A DNA stretch of 64,000 bases. Origin: CAYTPI01 sp964439625 (GTDB lineage: Bacteria; Chloroflexota; Anaerolineae; Aggregatilineales; UBA3940). Location: positions 33,143 to 97,142 of the forward strand of contig CAYTPI010000015.1 in the NCBI GenBank assembly GCA_964439625.1, written 5' to 3'. A program made the translations under genes and the position numbers. Shown one piece after another: positions 33,654 through 42,598 of the stretch. Position 1 is the first letter of the stretch. Every line of letters starts with the position of its first letter. The notes under the pieces are model-generated. The model did not search any database. It saw only the letters and a program-made list of their open reading frames with translations, and was not told the DNA's origin.

Positions 33654-33683
33654 CGGATATTACCCTAGCCCCATGATCAGCAA

Positions 33684-33718
33684 GGGCCCTACGTATGAAC
33701 GTAGAGCCTCTCATTTTT
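33684..33718 (+). terminator. terminator after the response regulator
   Basis: CTACGT-ATGA-ACGTAG extended by partly paired GGGC/GCCT arms, followed by CATTTTT. It lies between convergent genes. Confidence 0.65.
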
Positions 33719-33744
33719 CGCTATTTGCTTAGTCAAGCCAGTAA

Positions 33745-34821
33745 TTACTGAGCGTCTGCCTTAACTTCTTCCCACATTTCGAGCAGTTGCTCGCGCTTAT
33801 CGGCATCGATGAAAGTCATGAAGGCCAAGCTGCTGGTATCTGGTGGGTCACCAAAAACGCGCTTATTAAATGAGTCTTCTGGGAGCTGCTCGAAGGTAGC
33901 GGTATTCGCCGGGATCGGCGCACCGACTTCTTCATCCCAGCGCAGGTAGAACTCTGGGCTGTTCATGAACTCGATCCACTCATCAGCCAGTTCTTCATTC
34001 GGTGCATCTGTCGGGATCGTCCATGTATCGACCCAACCAATGGCACCCTCTTCTGGGATAACGAACGCAATGGGGAGGTCAAAGGTCGTCTGCGCGCGCG
34101 AGGCTGATCCGCTCCAGTAGGTGCCAACAGTGATTTCACCGCTGCTAAACAAGCGGTTAAACTCATCTTCCGATGCCCAGTACACATTGACGTTCGGGGC
34201 CAGTTCCTCAAGGCGGGCCTGAACAGCAGCGACGTCATTGGGGTTGGCGGGGTTATCAAGGCCTTCAGCCAATGCGGCAAAGATGACAGCATCCTCGTAA
34301 TAGTCACCAATACCTACCTGACCAGCATATTCTTCATTCCATAGTTCATCTAAGGACGTAATGCCGTCCGGGTACACTTCAGTGTTATAGACCAGTGATG
34401 TTGCACCCCATGCCCATGGCACCGCGTAGGTTTCACCATCTATATTGATCTCCTCAAGAGTTTGGAAATCTGTTGTGAGGCTCTCCCACCCTTCGATCTC
34501 TTCAACATCCAACGGTTGGATGAGGCCATCTTCCACAGCTGGTGGCACATAAGCGATGTTCATTTGAACAACATCATAGGTGCCGGGGCTGGTGCGGAGC
34601 TTGGTTAACATCTCATCGAGCGAGTTGAAGTAATCGTGAACGACCGTCACGCTATGTTCTTCCTCAAACTGCTCGATGGCCCACGCCTCGTCGGAGCCAT
34701 AGCCCTGCCAGTTCAGCACGTTTAATTTATCAACCTGTGCGCTGTCGGATTCACCGCCGCAAGCGGTCACGATCAGAGCCAGCATCACGACGCTTATAAC
34801 GCTTAGTATGTGACGTTTCAT
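33745..34821 (-). CDS. polyamine-type ABC transporter substrate-binding lipoprotein (PotD-like)
   Basis: A 358-residue extracellular binding protein. The signal peptide ends in the lipobox VTACGG. The mature part begins KLNVLNWQGYGSDEAWAIEQF and includes YDVVQMNIAYVPPAVEDGLIQPLD, YAVPWAWGATSLVYNTEVYP and WVDTWTIPTDAPNEELADEW, typical of the spermidine/putrescine-binding PotD/PotF family. No permease or ATPase gene is beside it, so the membrane partner is elsewhere or shared. Start ATG 34821 with GGAGGAG just upstream. Confidence 0.88.
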   Translation of the reverse strand: MKRHILSVISVVMLALIVTACGGESDSAQVDKLNVLNWQGYGSDEAWAIEQFEEEHSVTVVHDYFNSLDEMLTKLRTSPGTYDVVQMNIAYVPPAVEDGLIQPLDVEEIEGWESLTTDFQTLEEINIDGETYAVPWAWGATSLVYNTEVYPDGITSLDELWNEEYAGQVGIGDYYEDAVIFAALAEGLDNPANPNDVAAVQARLEELAPNVNVYWASEDEFNRLFSSGEITVGTYWSGSASRAQTTFDLPIAFVIPEEGAIGWVDTWTIPTDAPNEELADEWIEFMNSPEFYLRWDEEVGAPIPANTATFEQLPEDSFNKRVFGDPPDTSSLAFMTFIDADKREQLLEMWEEVKADAQ

Positions 34822-34934
34822 TTCAGAATCTCCTCCTGAATTAATTGATTACGTAGTGGGGATTTGTTGCGAAGAAGTTATATTTTGATTGTATACCTCA
34901 CTACTTAAACCTAGCAAGCGAACATCCGCAACAA

Positions 34935-34969
34935 GAATAAAAAACGCTGCATACTCGCGCCGCAGCGTT
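34935..34969 (-). terminator. terminator after the 55-residue gene
   Basis: On the minus strand, AACGCTGC-GGCGCGAGTAT-GCAGCGTT followed by TTTTATTC, 30 bases downstream of the small gene's stop codon. Confidence 0.8.
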
Positions 34970-34998
34970 GATCGTCTTCTCAGTTAGCGCAGCATAGG

Positions 34999-35166
34999 CT
35001 ACTGATTATGCTCGGGTGGCTGTGGCACACCGACAAACGTACCCTTAGGCTTAACCGTTTCGGTTTGCTCTTCATGCTCCTCATTCTGGATTAACCGAAC
35101 AATACCACGCAGTAGATTTTCCTTCTTTTCTGAGGTATGTGCTCCCTTATTTATTTGCTTAATCAT
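34999..35166 (-). CDS. 55-residue protein, unknown function
   Basis: The minus strand encodes MIKQINKGAHTSEKKENLLR, then GIVRLIQNEEHEEQTETVKP and KGTFVGVPQPPEHNQ. It is highly charged, with a basic helical first half and a Pro-rich acidic end, and no cysteines or membrane segment. The ATG at 35166 follows GAAAGAG. A strong intrinsic terminator directly downstream supports it as a real transcribed unit. No homologue was recognised; a small regulator or structural peptide is possible. Confidence 0.5.
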   Translation of the reverse strand: MIKQINKGAHTSEKKENLLRGIVRLIQNEEHEEQTETVKPKGTFVGVPQPPEHNQ

Positions 35167-35436
35167 AGTTGCTGCTCTTTCAACAAACGAACTTTCCGAT
35201 AAAAGGCAAGCGGCACCATCTGTGCAACTTACCGCTAAATAGTATGTCGTACATTTGGGTAAAAAGGTCGTCCTATTAGGTGTTCTAATGTCAATTTAAC
35301 ACTCGCTTAACATTAAGTTGGCAGCAGTTTGGCAGAGTTCCGAGCGCTAAGCTGTATGAAACACACTAGATTCATGCGGTGCACTCAGGTATTTCTACCC
35401 ACCACGATTGTCATCAACAGCGGCCTCTGTTTAAAC

Positions 35437-35466
35437 TTAACGCATCGCGTGGGCCTTTGATATACT
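35437..35466 (+). promoter_or_regulatory. candidate promoter of the EamA gene
   Basis: TTAACG at 35437-35442 and TATACT at 35461-35466 with an 18-base spacer, 38 bases before the ATG at 35504. Confidence 0.4.
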
Positions 35467-35503
35467 CAACCTCTGACATGACAGCGAGTAATCAAAGGCT
35501 TAT

Positions 35504-36421
35504 ATGAAACTGAAGCACTGGCTGGCGTTTGTGACGCTGGTCGTATTATGGGGATCGTCGTTTCTATGGATTCGCATCGCCCTTGACGAGATCAGCCCTG
35601 TGACTCTGGTTGCTTTCCGGCTGCTGTTTGGTGCCATTGGGTTGATAGTCGCCTATGTAGTGTTGCGCCCGCCCTTACCACAGAGGCGCAATATCTACTT
35701 GATCATCGCGCTGCTGGGCTTAATCAATAATGCCATTCCATTTTTACTGATTTCATGGGGGCAGCAGTTCATTGACTCAGGTGTCGCGTCCGTCCTCCAT
35801 GCTTCCGTCCCGTTGTTCACCCTAGTGATCGCCCACTTCTTCCTTGCCGATGAACGCATCAACTTACAGCGCTCTGTGGGTGTAGTGATCGGCTTTGTGG
35901 GCATTCTGGTGTTGTTCAGTAAGGGGTTGGGGCCAAATGCTGCGAGTAACAGTGTGGCAGGCCAACTAGCGGTTGTGGTTGCCTCTGCATTTTACGCCGG
36001 TAGTACGGTGCTTATCCGAGGGTCACTCCGCAACGTCTCGCCAATTGTGCAAGCAGGCATCATGGTGATTATCGCCGACTTGCTCGTCTGGCCTCTGGTG
36101 CCTACCCTCGCCAGCCCAGTAGTGTGGCCCGGCTTGCCGATTACATGGATTGCGTTGGTATTTTTAGGTTTGTTGGGGTCTTGTATTGCGTACCTGTTGT
36201 TCTTCTACTTGATCGCAGAAACAGGCGCGACGAAAACCCAAATGGTCACCTATGCAATTCCGGTGATGGCGGTTATCCTTGGTATTGTCGTGCGTGGTGA
36301 GGCCCTCACTTGGCAGTTAGCCGCTGGAGGGCTGCTCATCTTGGTCGGCATTGCGATTGTCAATAACAAAAGCTGGAAACGTGCGCCACTGCCTGCCAGC
36401 AGCGGCGTCAGTGCCAAATAA
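35504..36421 (+). CDS. EamA/DMT family transporter
   Basis: A 305-residue inner-membrane carrier with about ten hydrophobic helices in two EamA repeats (about 5-140 and 150-290). The first repeat contains WGSSFLWIRIALDEISPVTL, the family's usual start, and the second LLGSCIAYLLFFYLIAETGA. Members export metabolites or amino acids or take up nucleosides; the substrate is not predictable. The next gene, 15 bases away, encodes an adenosine-deaminase-family enzyme, hinting at purine-related use. Confidence 0.88.
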   Translation: MKLKHWLAFVTLVVLWGSSFLWIRIALDEISPVTLVAFRLLFGAIGLIVAYVVLRPPLPQRRNIYLIIALLGLINNAIPFLLISWGQQFIDSGVASVLHASVPLFTLVIAHFFLADERINLQRSVGVVIGFVGILVLFSKGLGPNAASNSVAGQLAVVVASAFYAGSTVLIRGSLRNVSPIVQAGIMVIIADLLVWPLVPTLASPVVWPGLPITWIALVFLGLLGSCIAYLLFFYLIAETGATKTQMVTYAIPVMAVILGIVVRGEALTWQLAAGGLLILVGIAIVNNKSWKRAPLPASSGVSAK

Positions 36422-36435
36422 GGTCAGATACCATC

Positions 36436-37497
36436 ATGGACACACAAGAATTCGTCGAGAAGCTGCCGAAAGTAGAATTACACGTTCACCTTGAAGGGGC
36501 CATCCAACCAGAGACTGTCCTGGCGTTGGCGAAGCGTCATAAAATCGAACTGCCTGCTACCGACATCGAGGGGCTACGAGAATGGTACAAGTTCACCAAC
36601 TTCGAGCATTTCATCGATGTCTATCTGAAAGTGTCCGAGTGCATCCGGACCCCTGACGATATCGAGTTGATCGCCCGCGAATTTCTCAAGGGCCAAGCCG
36701 CTCAAAATATCATTTATAGCGAAGTGACCTACACGCCCTACACCCACTATCTACAGAAGGGGTTATCGTTCAGCGAGCAGCTTGCTGCCATCAACCGTGC
36801 TCGTAAATGGGCGGAGCAAGAGCTTGACGTGACGATGAACATGATCATTGATATGAACCGCATGCTGGACGCAGAACATGGGGAATTGGTTGCTGAATGG
36901 GCCATTGGTGCTCATCATGATGGGGTTATTGCGCTAGGGCTGGGGGGGTATGAAGTCGGACACCCGCCAGAAAAGTTCACGACCGCTTTCAAGATGGCTT
37001 GGCACGCAGGCCTCCCCGCTGTCATTCATGCCGGGGAGACGGCTGGCCCTGAAAGTATCCGTGGGGCACTTGACTCATTGCATGCTATGCGGATTGGGCA
37101 TGGTGTCCGCGCCATTGAGGATGAAAACCTGCTCAACCGGTTGGTCGTTGAGCAAATTCCCTTAGAGGTCAACCCGACAAGTAATGTGAGCTTGGGCATT
37201 TATCCCGACTACGAGCAGTATCCGCTGCGTGCACTACACCGGCGCGGCGTGTACGTGACTATCAACTCAGACGATCCGCCCATGTTTGGCACCACCCTCA
37301 CCAATGAATACAAACTCGCCATGGACTTCTTTGAGTTTACCCGTGAAGAAATGCGCGAGTTTGTCCGCAAGGCCGCCAGAGCGACGCTGCTATTACCACC
37401 AGAGAAGCGTCAGTTGCAGTATCGCATTGAGGATGCCCTTAGCGAACTTTACCCTGAAGCGAAGAAATCGTGGTGGCGTCGGAAGAAAAAGCACTAG
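36436..37497 (+). CDS. adenosine/adenine deaminase family protein
   Basis: A 353-residue TIM-barrel zinc hydrolase. Metal and catalytic motifs are in order: HVHLEG near the start (HxH), VIHAGE (His and catalytic Glu), IGHGVRA, EVNPTSNVSLG and INSDDPPMFGTTL (metal Asp). These fit the adenosine deaminase superfamily; NSDDP rather than NTDDP is also seen in adenine and aminodeoxyfutalosine deaminases, so the substrate is left open. The C-terminus is basic (WWRRKKKH). It is in operon with the EamA transporter and meets the convergent lipoprotein gene only 2 bases away. Confidence 0.88.
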   Translation: MDTQEFVEKLPKVELHVHLEGAIQPETVLALAKRHKIELPATDIEGLREWYKFTNFEHFIDVYLKVSECIRTPDDIELIAREFLKGQAAQNIIYSEVTYTPYTHYLQKGLSFSEQLAAINRARKWAEQELDVTMNMIIDMNRMLDAEHGELVAEWAIGAHHDGVIALGLGGYEVGHPPEKFTTAFKMAWHAGLPAVIHAGETAGPESIRGALDSLHAMRIGHGVRAIEDENLLNRLVVEQIPLEVNPTSNVSLGIYPDYEQYPLRALHRRGVYVTINSDDPPMFGTTLTNEYKLAMDFFEFTREEMREFVRKAARATLLLPPEKRQLQYRIEDALSELYPEAKKSWWRRKKKH

Positions 37498-37499
37498 CG

Positions 37500-38744
37500 C
37501 TACTCACCTGTATCATCAACGGGAGCTAATGACGCGTCAAGCGGATCAAAAGTGCGGGCTTGCGTCAAGGTGGTGAAGCGGTTCGGTACGCCACCGAGAG
37601 CAAACAGGGTATGGTTGAACGGGATGGTTTCCCCCGGTAGCAACCGAACCTCATCGAGCGCTACGATTTCTTGGCCCACAATCTGATCCTGATCGTTGTA
37701 GGCCGCCACGAGCACCTCAATCTCTGTCACAGGGGAGAGGGTTGGGTTGGTGAGGTCACCACGAATAATCAGGCGGTCAAACGATGCGCTGGCAGTGGCA
37801 TCAAGCACAAGGTCGTTGATGTAGTTGTCCGGAAGCACCGCGGGCCGTCCACGAATTTCCGTCACGCAAACTTGTAACCCGCTGGCACGCCCAACGCCAT
37901 CCGTCACAATGCGGAATGGTACCGCACCACCGCTGGGTACCATCTCGTAGCCCAACGGCTGCTCCACCTCGACTAATACCGCGTTCGATGCGTTACAAAA
38001 CGCCACCTGAAGCACGACATCATCCACATCCGTACCAGATGTGTTGTAGACTTCGCCTGTATAATAGGTCTGTCCATCTGCCTGCCAGACGAGCGTATTG
38101 ACGAGAAAGAGGTCATCCGGGTTGGCAGCGGCAACCGGGCTGCCCCAAACAATGGCAGTATCAATGGTGAGGCTGCTGCGGGCCGTCTCTAATGCCGTGA
38201 GGAGGGCGACAGAGTCACGTTCTGCTAAGAAGGTGCGCAGCGTCAAAAGGTAGGTGCCGCGTCGCTCAAATAGAACCGTTTCCCGCCCGCGTGCGCCTAG
38301 TGCATCAGCATAGATGTACTCGACTTCAAGCTGTTCCTCCGCAAACGCTGATCGACTAACCTGCTCGTAGGCGTCGTTATTTTCGTAATTCGCTTGCAGA
38401 GTCCGTTCCATTGCCGCTAAGAGATCAGCTTCAGAGGTAGCAGCTTCATTCGTCACGGTGAGGATAATGCGACTACCAAACCCAGCTGGCGGGATAAACT
38501 CAACGTCAATTACACGAGGCGTCGAGTTGTCGATGATGCGCCATTCTTTCGGCAACAACAACGAGACCACACCTGACCGGTGCTGGTAACTGGTATAGTC
38601 AAAGGTAGGCGGCGTTGGCTGGGGCGTGGGAGTCTGTGGCGTTGGCTCTTCCATGGCAAACTCCGAAGGCGGTATCGGCGTGGGGTCACCCCCACAGCCA
38701 ACCAAAAGCAAAACAACCAGCACAACAGCAAACCACCGCAGCAT
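37500..38744 (-). CDS. lipoprotein of unknown function
   Basis: A 414-residue exported lipoprotein: signal peptide with lipobox LLVGCGG, a Pro/Thr linker (about 24-48), then a domain of about 150 residues beginning YTSYQHRSGVVSLLLPKEWRI, seen in many surface lipoproteins that read PsbP/LpqN-like, and two beta-rich repeats (about 205-290 and 305-395) of the FxLYD-like type, with phrases such as EVYNTSGTDVDDVVLQVAF and LTNPTLSPVTEIEVLVAAY. No catalytic motif. It does not appear to belong to an operon. Confidence 0.75.
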   Translation of the reverse strand: MLRWFAVVLVVLLLVGCGGDPTPIPPSEFAMEEPTPQTPTPQPTPPTFDYTSYQHRSGVVSLLLPKEWRIIDNSTPRVIDVEFIPPAGFGSRIILTVTNEAATSEADLLAAMERTLQANYENNDAYEQVSRSAFAEEQLEVEYIYADALGARGRETVLFERRGTYLLTLRTFLAERDSVALLTALETARSSLTIDTAIVWGSPVAAANPDDLFLVNTLVWQADGQTYYTGEVYNTSGTDVDDVVLQVAFCNASNAVLVEVEQPLGYEMVPSGGAVPFRIVTDGVGRASGLQVCVTEIRGRPAVLPDNYINDLVLDATASASFDRLIIRGDLTNPTLSPVTEIEVLVAAYNDQDQIVGQEIVALDEVRLLPGETIPFNHTLFALGGVPNRFTTLTQARTFDPLDASLAPVDDTGE

Positions 38745-38771
38745 AAGAATTCTTTCTAGGGAAAAGGTAGG

Positions 38772-39518
38772 TTAGTCAACAAAGGCGACGGTGAACAAAC
38801 GCGGTGCCTCAGCCTTATATGGCTCGAAGTCGTAGTCACCGTACTGCTCAATGCGCCCATAGCCCGTCATTTGTAGCAGAAGCTGCATCTCTGGTGCAAA
38901 CACGTAACGCATCTGCATTGGAATTTCGGTTTGGGTTTCTGCCCCGTACTGACGATATGCCCAGCGCACCGATAGTATCTGTGCAACAGCATCAACCATA
39001 ATATGAGAATGTTGTACCACCTGCTGGCCTGCATGCTGGAACGTGCGTTCAAGTCGTTCATCTTCATCTTGCTGAACCAACAACAACGGATTTGCCATGT
39101 CGATCACCAAGCCGCCCCCCGGCAGCAGTAACTTACGGATTGCACGCAACGCCGACAACTGGGCAGATTGTGTCAACATGTGAGAGAAACCATTGTAGGA
39201 GAAAATCGCCAGCATAAAGCGCTGACCCGTGTGCCAAGTACGAACGTCAGCATGCACCCATTCGATGTCCGTAGAGCGACTGCGTGCAATGTCAAGCATC
39301 TCTTCGGAGATATCAATCCCGACGACAGCATGCCCAGCCTGTACAAGCGGTAAAGCCACCCGGCCTGTACCACAACCGATATCTAAAATACGACCTGCAA
39401 ACCGGTCGGCAAGCAGGTCGTAAGCGGGCAAATCTTCAGTTAGGTTCGCGTGTTCAGCGTCATAGTACTCTGCGAGCGCAGCATAACTAGCTTCAACAGC
39501 GTCATTACTCACCTTCAA
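38772..39518 (-). CDS. class I SAM-dependent methyltransferase
   Basis: A 246-248-residue cytoplasmic methyltransferase. The SAM-binding loop is ILDIGCGTGRVALPL, followed by VVGIDISEEMLDIAR (acidic ribose-binding residue) and WVHADVRTW. The rest lacks a substrate-defining motif. The start is either TTG at 39518 or GTG at 39512; both overlap the end of the enoyl-CoA hydratase gene, so the two are translationally coupled. Confidence 0.88.
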   Translation of the reverse strand: MKVSNDAVEASYAALAEYYDAEHANLTEDLPAYDLLADRFAGRILDIGCGTGRVALPLVQAGHAVVGIDISEEMLDIARSRSTDIEWVHADVRTWHTGQRFMLAIFSYNGFSHMLTQSAQLSALRAIRKLLLPGGGLVIDMANPLLLVQQDEDERLERTFQHAGQQVVQHSHIMVDAVAQILSVRWAYRQYGAETQTEIPMQMRYVFAPEMQLLLQMTGYGRIEQYGDYDFEPYKAEAPRLFTVAFVD

Positions 39519-40275
39519 GTAAAGGTTGCGCTTCCTGAACCACCTCGTTTGACAGCTCTATCCAGAGCTGCCCAAACGCTTCCCGGTCAACGGCAAGAGC
39601 ATCACCGTGGCTGTGCTCAAGGTAAGCGCGCATCACCTGTTTGATGCCCTGCACAGCGGTTGGTGACGCCTGACAAATCGCCTCGGCAAGCTGCTTACTT
39701 TTCGTCAGCGCATTGCCCGGACGGCAGTTCCGGTCGATGAAGCCCAGCGCCAGCCCTTCGATTGCGCTGAAGGTGCGCGCTGTCAGCAGCAAATCCATGG
39801 CACGAGCATAGCCAACTAGGCTAAAGAGACGGCGAGCACCCCCCCAGCCGGGGGTAAGCCCATCATCGATTTGATTGAAACGAAAGGTGGCATCGTCCGC
39901 AGCAACGCGTAGATCGCAAGCCAAGGCAATTTCGCAGCCACCGCCTTTGGTAATGCCCTCAATTGCTGCTATCACAGGAATTGGCATCTCAGACAGGCTG
40001 CGAAGCGCGTTCACCATCGTGTCGTACACGCGGTAGCCTTCTTCTGCGGTTGGGTTCACCTGTCGCAGACTATTTGTGTCAATCCCAGAGATAAAGTAAC
40101 TTGGGCTGCTCGATGTGACGATCAACGCCTGCAGACCATTGATCTCTTGTGCTTGGCGCGTAATGGCAGCAAACTGCTCCATCGCTTCCAAATCAAGCAT
40201 ATTCTTGGTGTCAATACAATTAAACGTGATGACTCCTAGGTAGCCATTCTCAACAGTTAGATCAATACTGTTCAT
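39505..40275 (-). CDS. enoyl-CoA hydratase/isomerase family protein
   Basis: A 256-residue crotonase-fold protein. Visible are IVTSSSPSYFISGID (first oxyanion loop region) and AAIEGITKGGGCEIALACDLRVAADDATFRF (second, with the GGG oxyanion motif), then the GWGGARRLF helix and a C-terminal trimerisation helix. Either acidic catalytic residue of a hydratase is hard to place, so an isomerase or other crotonase is possible. Gene order with the methyltransferase gives no clear pathway. Confidence 0.85.
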   Translation of the reverse strand: MNSIDLTVENGYLGVITFNCIDTKNMLDLEAMEQFAAITRQAQEINGLQALIVTSSSPSYFISGIDTNSLRQVNPTAEEGYRVYDTMVNALRSLSEMPIPVIAAIEGITKGGGCEIALACDLRVAADDATFRFNQIDDGLTPGWGGARRLFSLVGYARAMDLLLTARTFSAIEGLALGFIDRNCRPGNALTKSKQLAEAICQASPTAVQGIKQVMRAYLEHSHGDALAVDREAFGQLWIELSNEVVQEAQPLLEGE

Positions 40276-40499
40276 AATTCCCCTTAGTTGATGTGCCCCA
40301 CCGTAACATTTTCAGACCACTCATCTACCAGTCTAGCATATCGTCAGAGATCGAACCTTTCGATGTTATGACGCAATCAAAACATACTCTGGTATCCATT
40401 TTGCACACACACATTATATAGGGTCACGTTGATTACACCATTGGAACGACTGCCAGTGAGAGTATCTGTGCGTCAGCTGACAAATGTGCGAGATAGGTA

Positions 40500-40543
40500 A
40501 CCCCAAAGCAAAAGGAGCCGGTACAATTTATACCAAGCTCCTT
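40500..40543 (-). terminator. terminator after the peptide-binding protein
   Basis: On the minus strand AAGGAGC pairs with GCTCCTT, with an inner GGTA/TACC stem, then TTTTGCTTTGG. It lies 20 bases after the stop codon. Confidence 0.7.
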
Positions 40544-40562
40544 ACAGTTTCATGCTTGAGTG

Positions 40563-42260
40563 TTATTCAGCTAGCCTGATATATTCGTAGTTGAAGTCGA
40601 GCGTTGGGCCAATGATTATCTCTTCGATGTTGGCCCCGAAGACAGCAAACTCTATCTCAAACGTCAATGGAATTGTGCCCACGTTTTCCGCATGGCTTAC
40701 CTGTACGGCTTCATATAAGCTGGCGCGTTCGGCTTGGTCTGTCGGGACGACAGCTGTTTCCAATAGATCACCAACTGATTGGACAAATGGTTCGATGTAG
40801 CTTCTCGCATCAGGGTAGGTGTAGAACCAGCCGAGGTAAGCAATCTCATACGTGCCGTCTAGTGCCGCAGCAAAATATTCTTCGGCTGGGGCAGAGCTCA
40901 CACTGACGTCTACTAATGGCGTTGCTTCAAACTGCTGCTCAAGCAAACTGACAGTCTGAGCCGTGCGCGCATCGTAGGCCCCCTCTGGGTACCAGAGGGT
41001 AAAGGTCAATGGTTCTTCCACGGTGAAGTCGAGGTCCGTCAACAACGCTTCAGCGGCTGCCACGTCTGGCGCAGCACCGTAGATGTCCAAGAAGGGTTTA
41101 ACGGCGCTCGCAAAGCCTGGTGGCACAAGCGAGTAGAGGGCTTCCTTCTGCCCTTGTCCGGTCAGTGCGACGATTTCATCGCGGTCAACCAGCAGCGCCA
41201 AGGCCTGCCGCGCTGCTGGTTCATCAAACGGCTCGGCGTCTTGGTTAATCACAAGGAAGCGGGTGCCACCGCCGCGGCTGTCATATTTCTCCAACCCGTC
41301 TAGATCATCCAAGCGCGCAATGTCGAAAGACTCCAATGAACGCCAGGCAATATCAATCTCGTTGTTCTCAATTGCCAACGCCAACTGGGTAGCATCCGCA
41401 AAATACGTCACTGAAATAACGTCTGGTGCACCTTCTGGTAGGGTGCCGCCATAATTTGGATTCAATTCAAAAAGTGTCTGAACCCCCGGTTCGTAACGGG
41501 TGATCTGGTAAGGCCCAACCCCATAGACTATTTCTGGTGCTGGCTCAAGGGCATTATCTGGATACTGCTCTGCTTGAACCGGATAGTATGCTGACGCTGT
41601 CACCACCTGGGGGAAATATCCGATTGGTTCAAGCAGGGTAAACACCACGGTGCTATCGTCTGGCGCTTCGACTGAGGCGACATAATCGGTGACGATGCTG
41701 GCAGTGGCCCCACCTAGCGTCAACGAACGCGTGACACCCCGGACAAAGTCTTGAGCCACAACTGCTGTGCCATCCGGGAAAGCCCACCCTTCAGCCAGTG
41801 TGAAAGTATACGTTAGGCCATCTTCACTGACCTCAGGGGAGTCTTCAGCGACAGCCGGAACAAGCACGCTGGTACCGGCCTCAAACGTCAGCAGTCCTTC
41901 ATTGACGTTACGCAGCAGTTCTAGGTCATGCAGGCTAACGGCATCGGCAGGGTCAAGGCTGGCGATAACTTCTGTCGTGCCAATGATAATGGTACCATCC
42001 TCGCGCAGCAGGTTGGGGTCTGGTGTGGCGGTTGGTGTTGGTGTGGGCGTTGGCGTCGGGGTGGCGGTTGGTTCCAGTGTGAACACAGGTCTGAACGTCG
42101 CTGAGGGTGTCTCAGTAAGTGTCGGCGTGATGTTGGGGTCTTCTGTGGCAGTCGGCGTGATGTCGGATTCTTCCTCGTCTCCTCCACCGCCACAAGCGAC
42201 CAGGGTGAGTGCTAGAACAAGCAACAAGCTAAGTAGAACTGTCTTGTATCGGTTTCGCAC
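40563..42260 (-). CDS. ABC transporter substrate-binding lipoprotein, family 5 (peptide/nickel type)
   Basis: About 565 residues. The signal peptide ends in the lipobox LVACGGGG. A long TPTPTPTP linker separates it from the binding domain, which begins GTIIIGTTEVIASLDPADA and contains YTFTLAEGWAFPDGTAVVAQD, ending in TIPLTFEIEFAVFG, typical of family 5 oligopeptide-binding proteins (OppA/DppA). No cognate permease genes are nearby. The start GTG at 42260 follows AAGGAAGAGAG; the frame is open to 42377, but that leader is not a signal peptide and is rejected. Confidence 0.87.
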   Translation of the reverse strand: MRNRYKTVLLSLLLVLALTLVACGGGGDEEESDITPTATEDPNITPTLTETPSATFRPVFTLEPTATPTPTPTPTPTATPDPNLLREDGTIIIGTTEVIASLDPADAVSLHDLELLRNVNEGLLTFEAGTSVLVPAVAEDSPEVSEDGLTYTFTLAEGWAFPDGTAVVAQDFVRGVTRSLTLGGATASIVTDYVASVEAPDDSTVVFTLLEPIGYFPQVVTASAYYPVQAEQYPDNALEPAPEIVYGVGPYQITRYEPGVQTLFELNPNYGGTLPEGAPDVISVTYFADATQLALAIENNEIDIAWRSLESFDIARLDDLDGLEKYDSRGGGTRFLVINQDAEPFDEPAARQALALLVDRDEIVALTGQGQKEALYSLVPPGFASAVKPFLDIYGAAPDVAAAEALLTDLDFTVEEPLTFTLWYPEGAYDARTAQTVSLLEQQFEATPLVDVSVSSAPAEEYFAAALDGTYEIAYLGWFYTYPDARSYIEPFVQSVGDLLETAVVPTDQAERASLYEAVQVSHAENVGTIPLTFEIEFAVFGANIEEIIIGPTLDFNYEYIRLAE

Positions 42261-42598
42261 GGTTCTCTCTTCCTTCGATTCCAATGTGGTGTATAGTTGG
42301 CGTCTTATAGGCGTAGCTATGAATGTGTTGCAACCCAAAACGAGCCACCCTTCGGCAGCATAAAAATTCTTTCGCAAACTATGATGCTTGTCAACACCAA
42401 CCTAGCTACCGCACAGGGGGCAGTTACATCAAATCAGATCACTTACCTTGTTTGCCCTATGGAGAAAGAGCACCTTTTCTAAATGCAAGGCTATCAAATG
42501 CTCGCTCTAGAGAGCATAAGTCCTGATGCGTTAGCTGCCCCAAGGCAATACATGCCGGGACCCTCCACGTTTGAGAGGATCTCGGCATGTTAGCGAGC
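42261..42598. other. intergenic region with a large hairpin
   Basis: About 338 bases between the peptide-binding protein and the 585-residue gene, both on the minus strand. It holds a long inverted repeat at 42550-42590 (see separate entry) and AT-rich sequence that may carry the promoter. Nothing else was seen. Confidence 0.4.
42550..42590 (-). terminator. terminator-like hairpin after the 585-residue gene
   Basis: ACATGCCGGGA pairs with TCTCGGCATGT (11 positions, one G-T) and an inner CCTC/GAGG stem. It starts 9 bases after the stop codon. There is no strong T-tract, so it may be a processing or stabilising structure. Confidence 0.55.

Noticed and set aside
37498..37499. Fusion or overlap of the deaminase and lipoprotein genes
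   Set aside because: The genes are convergent and end 2 bases apart; both are complete.
42261..42377. N-terminal extension of the peptide-binding protein
   Set aside because: The extra 39 residues hide the signal peptide; GTG 42260 has a ribosome-binding site and a proper lipoprotein signal.
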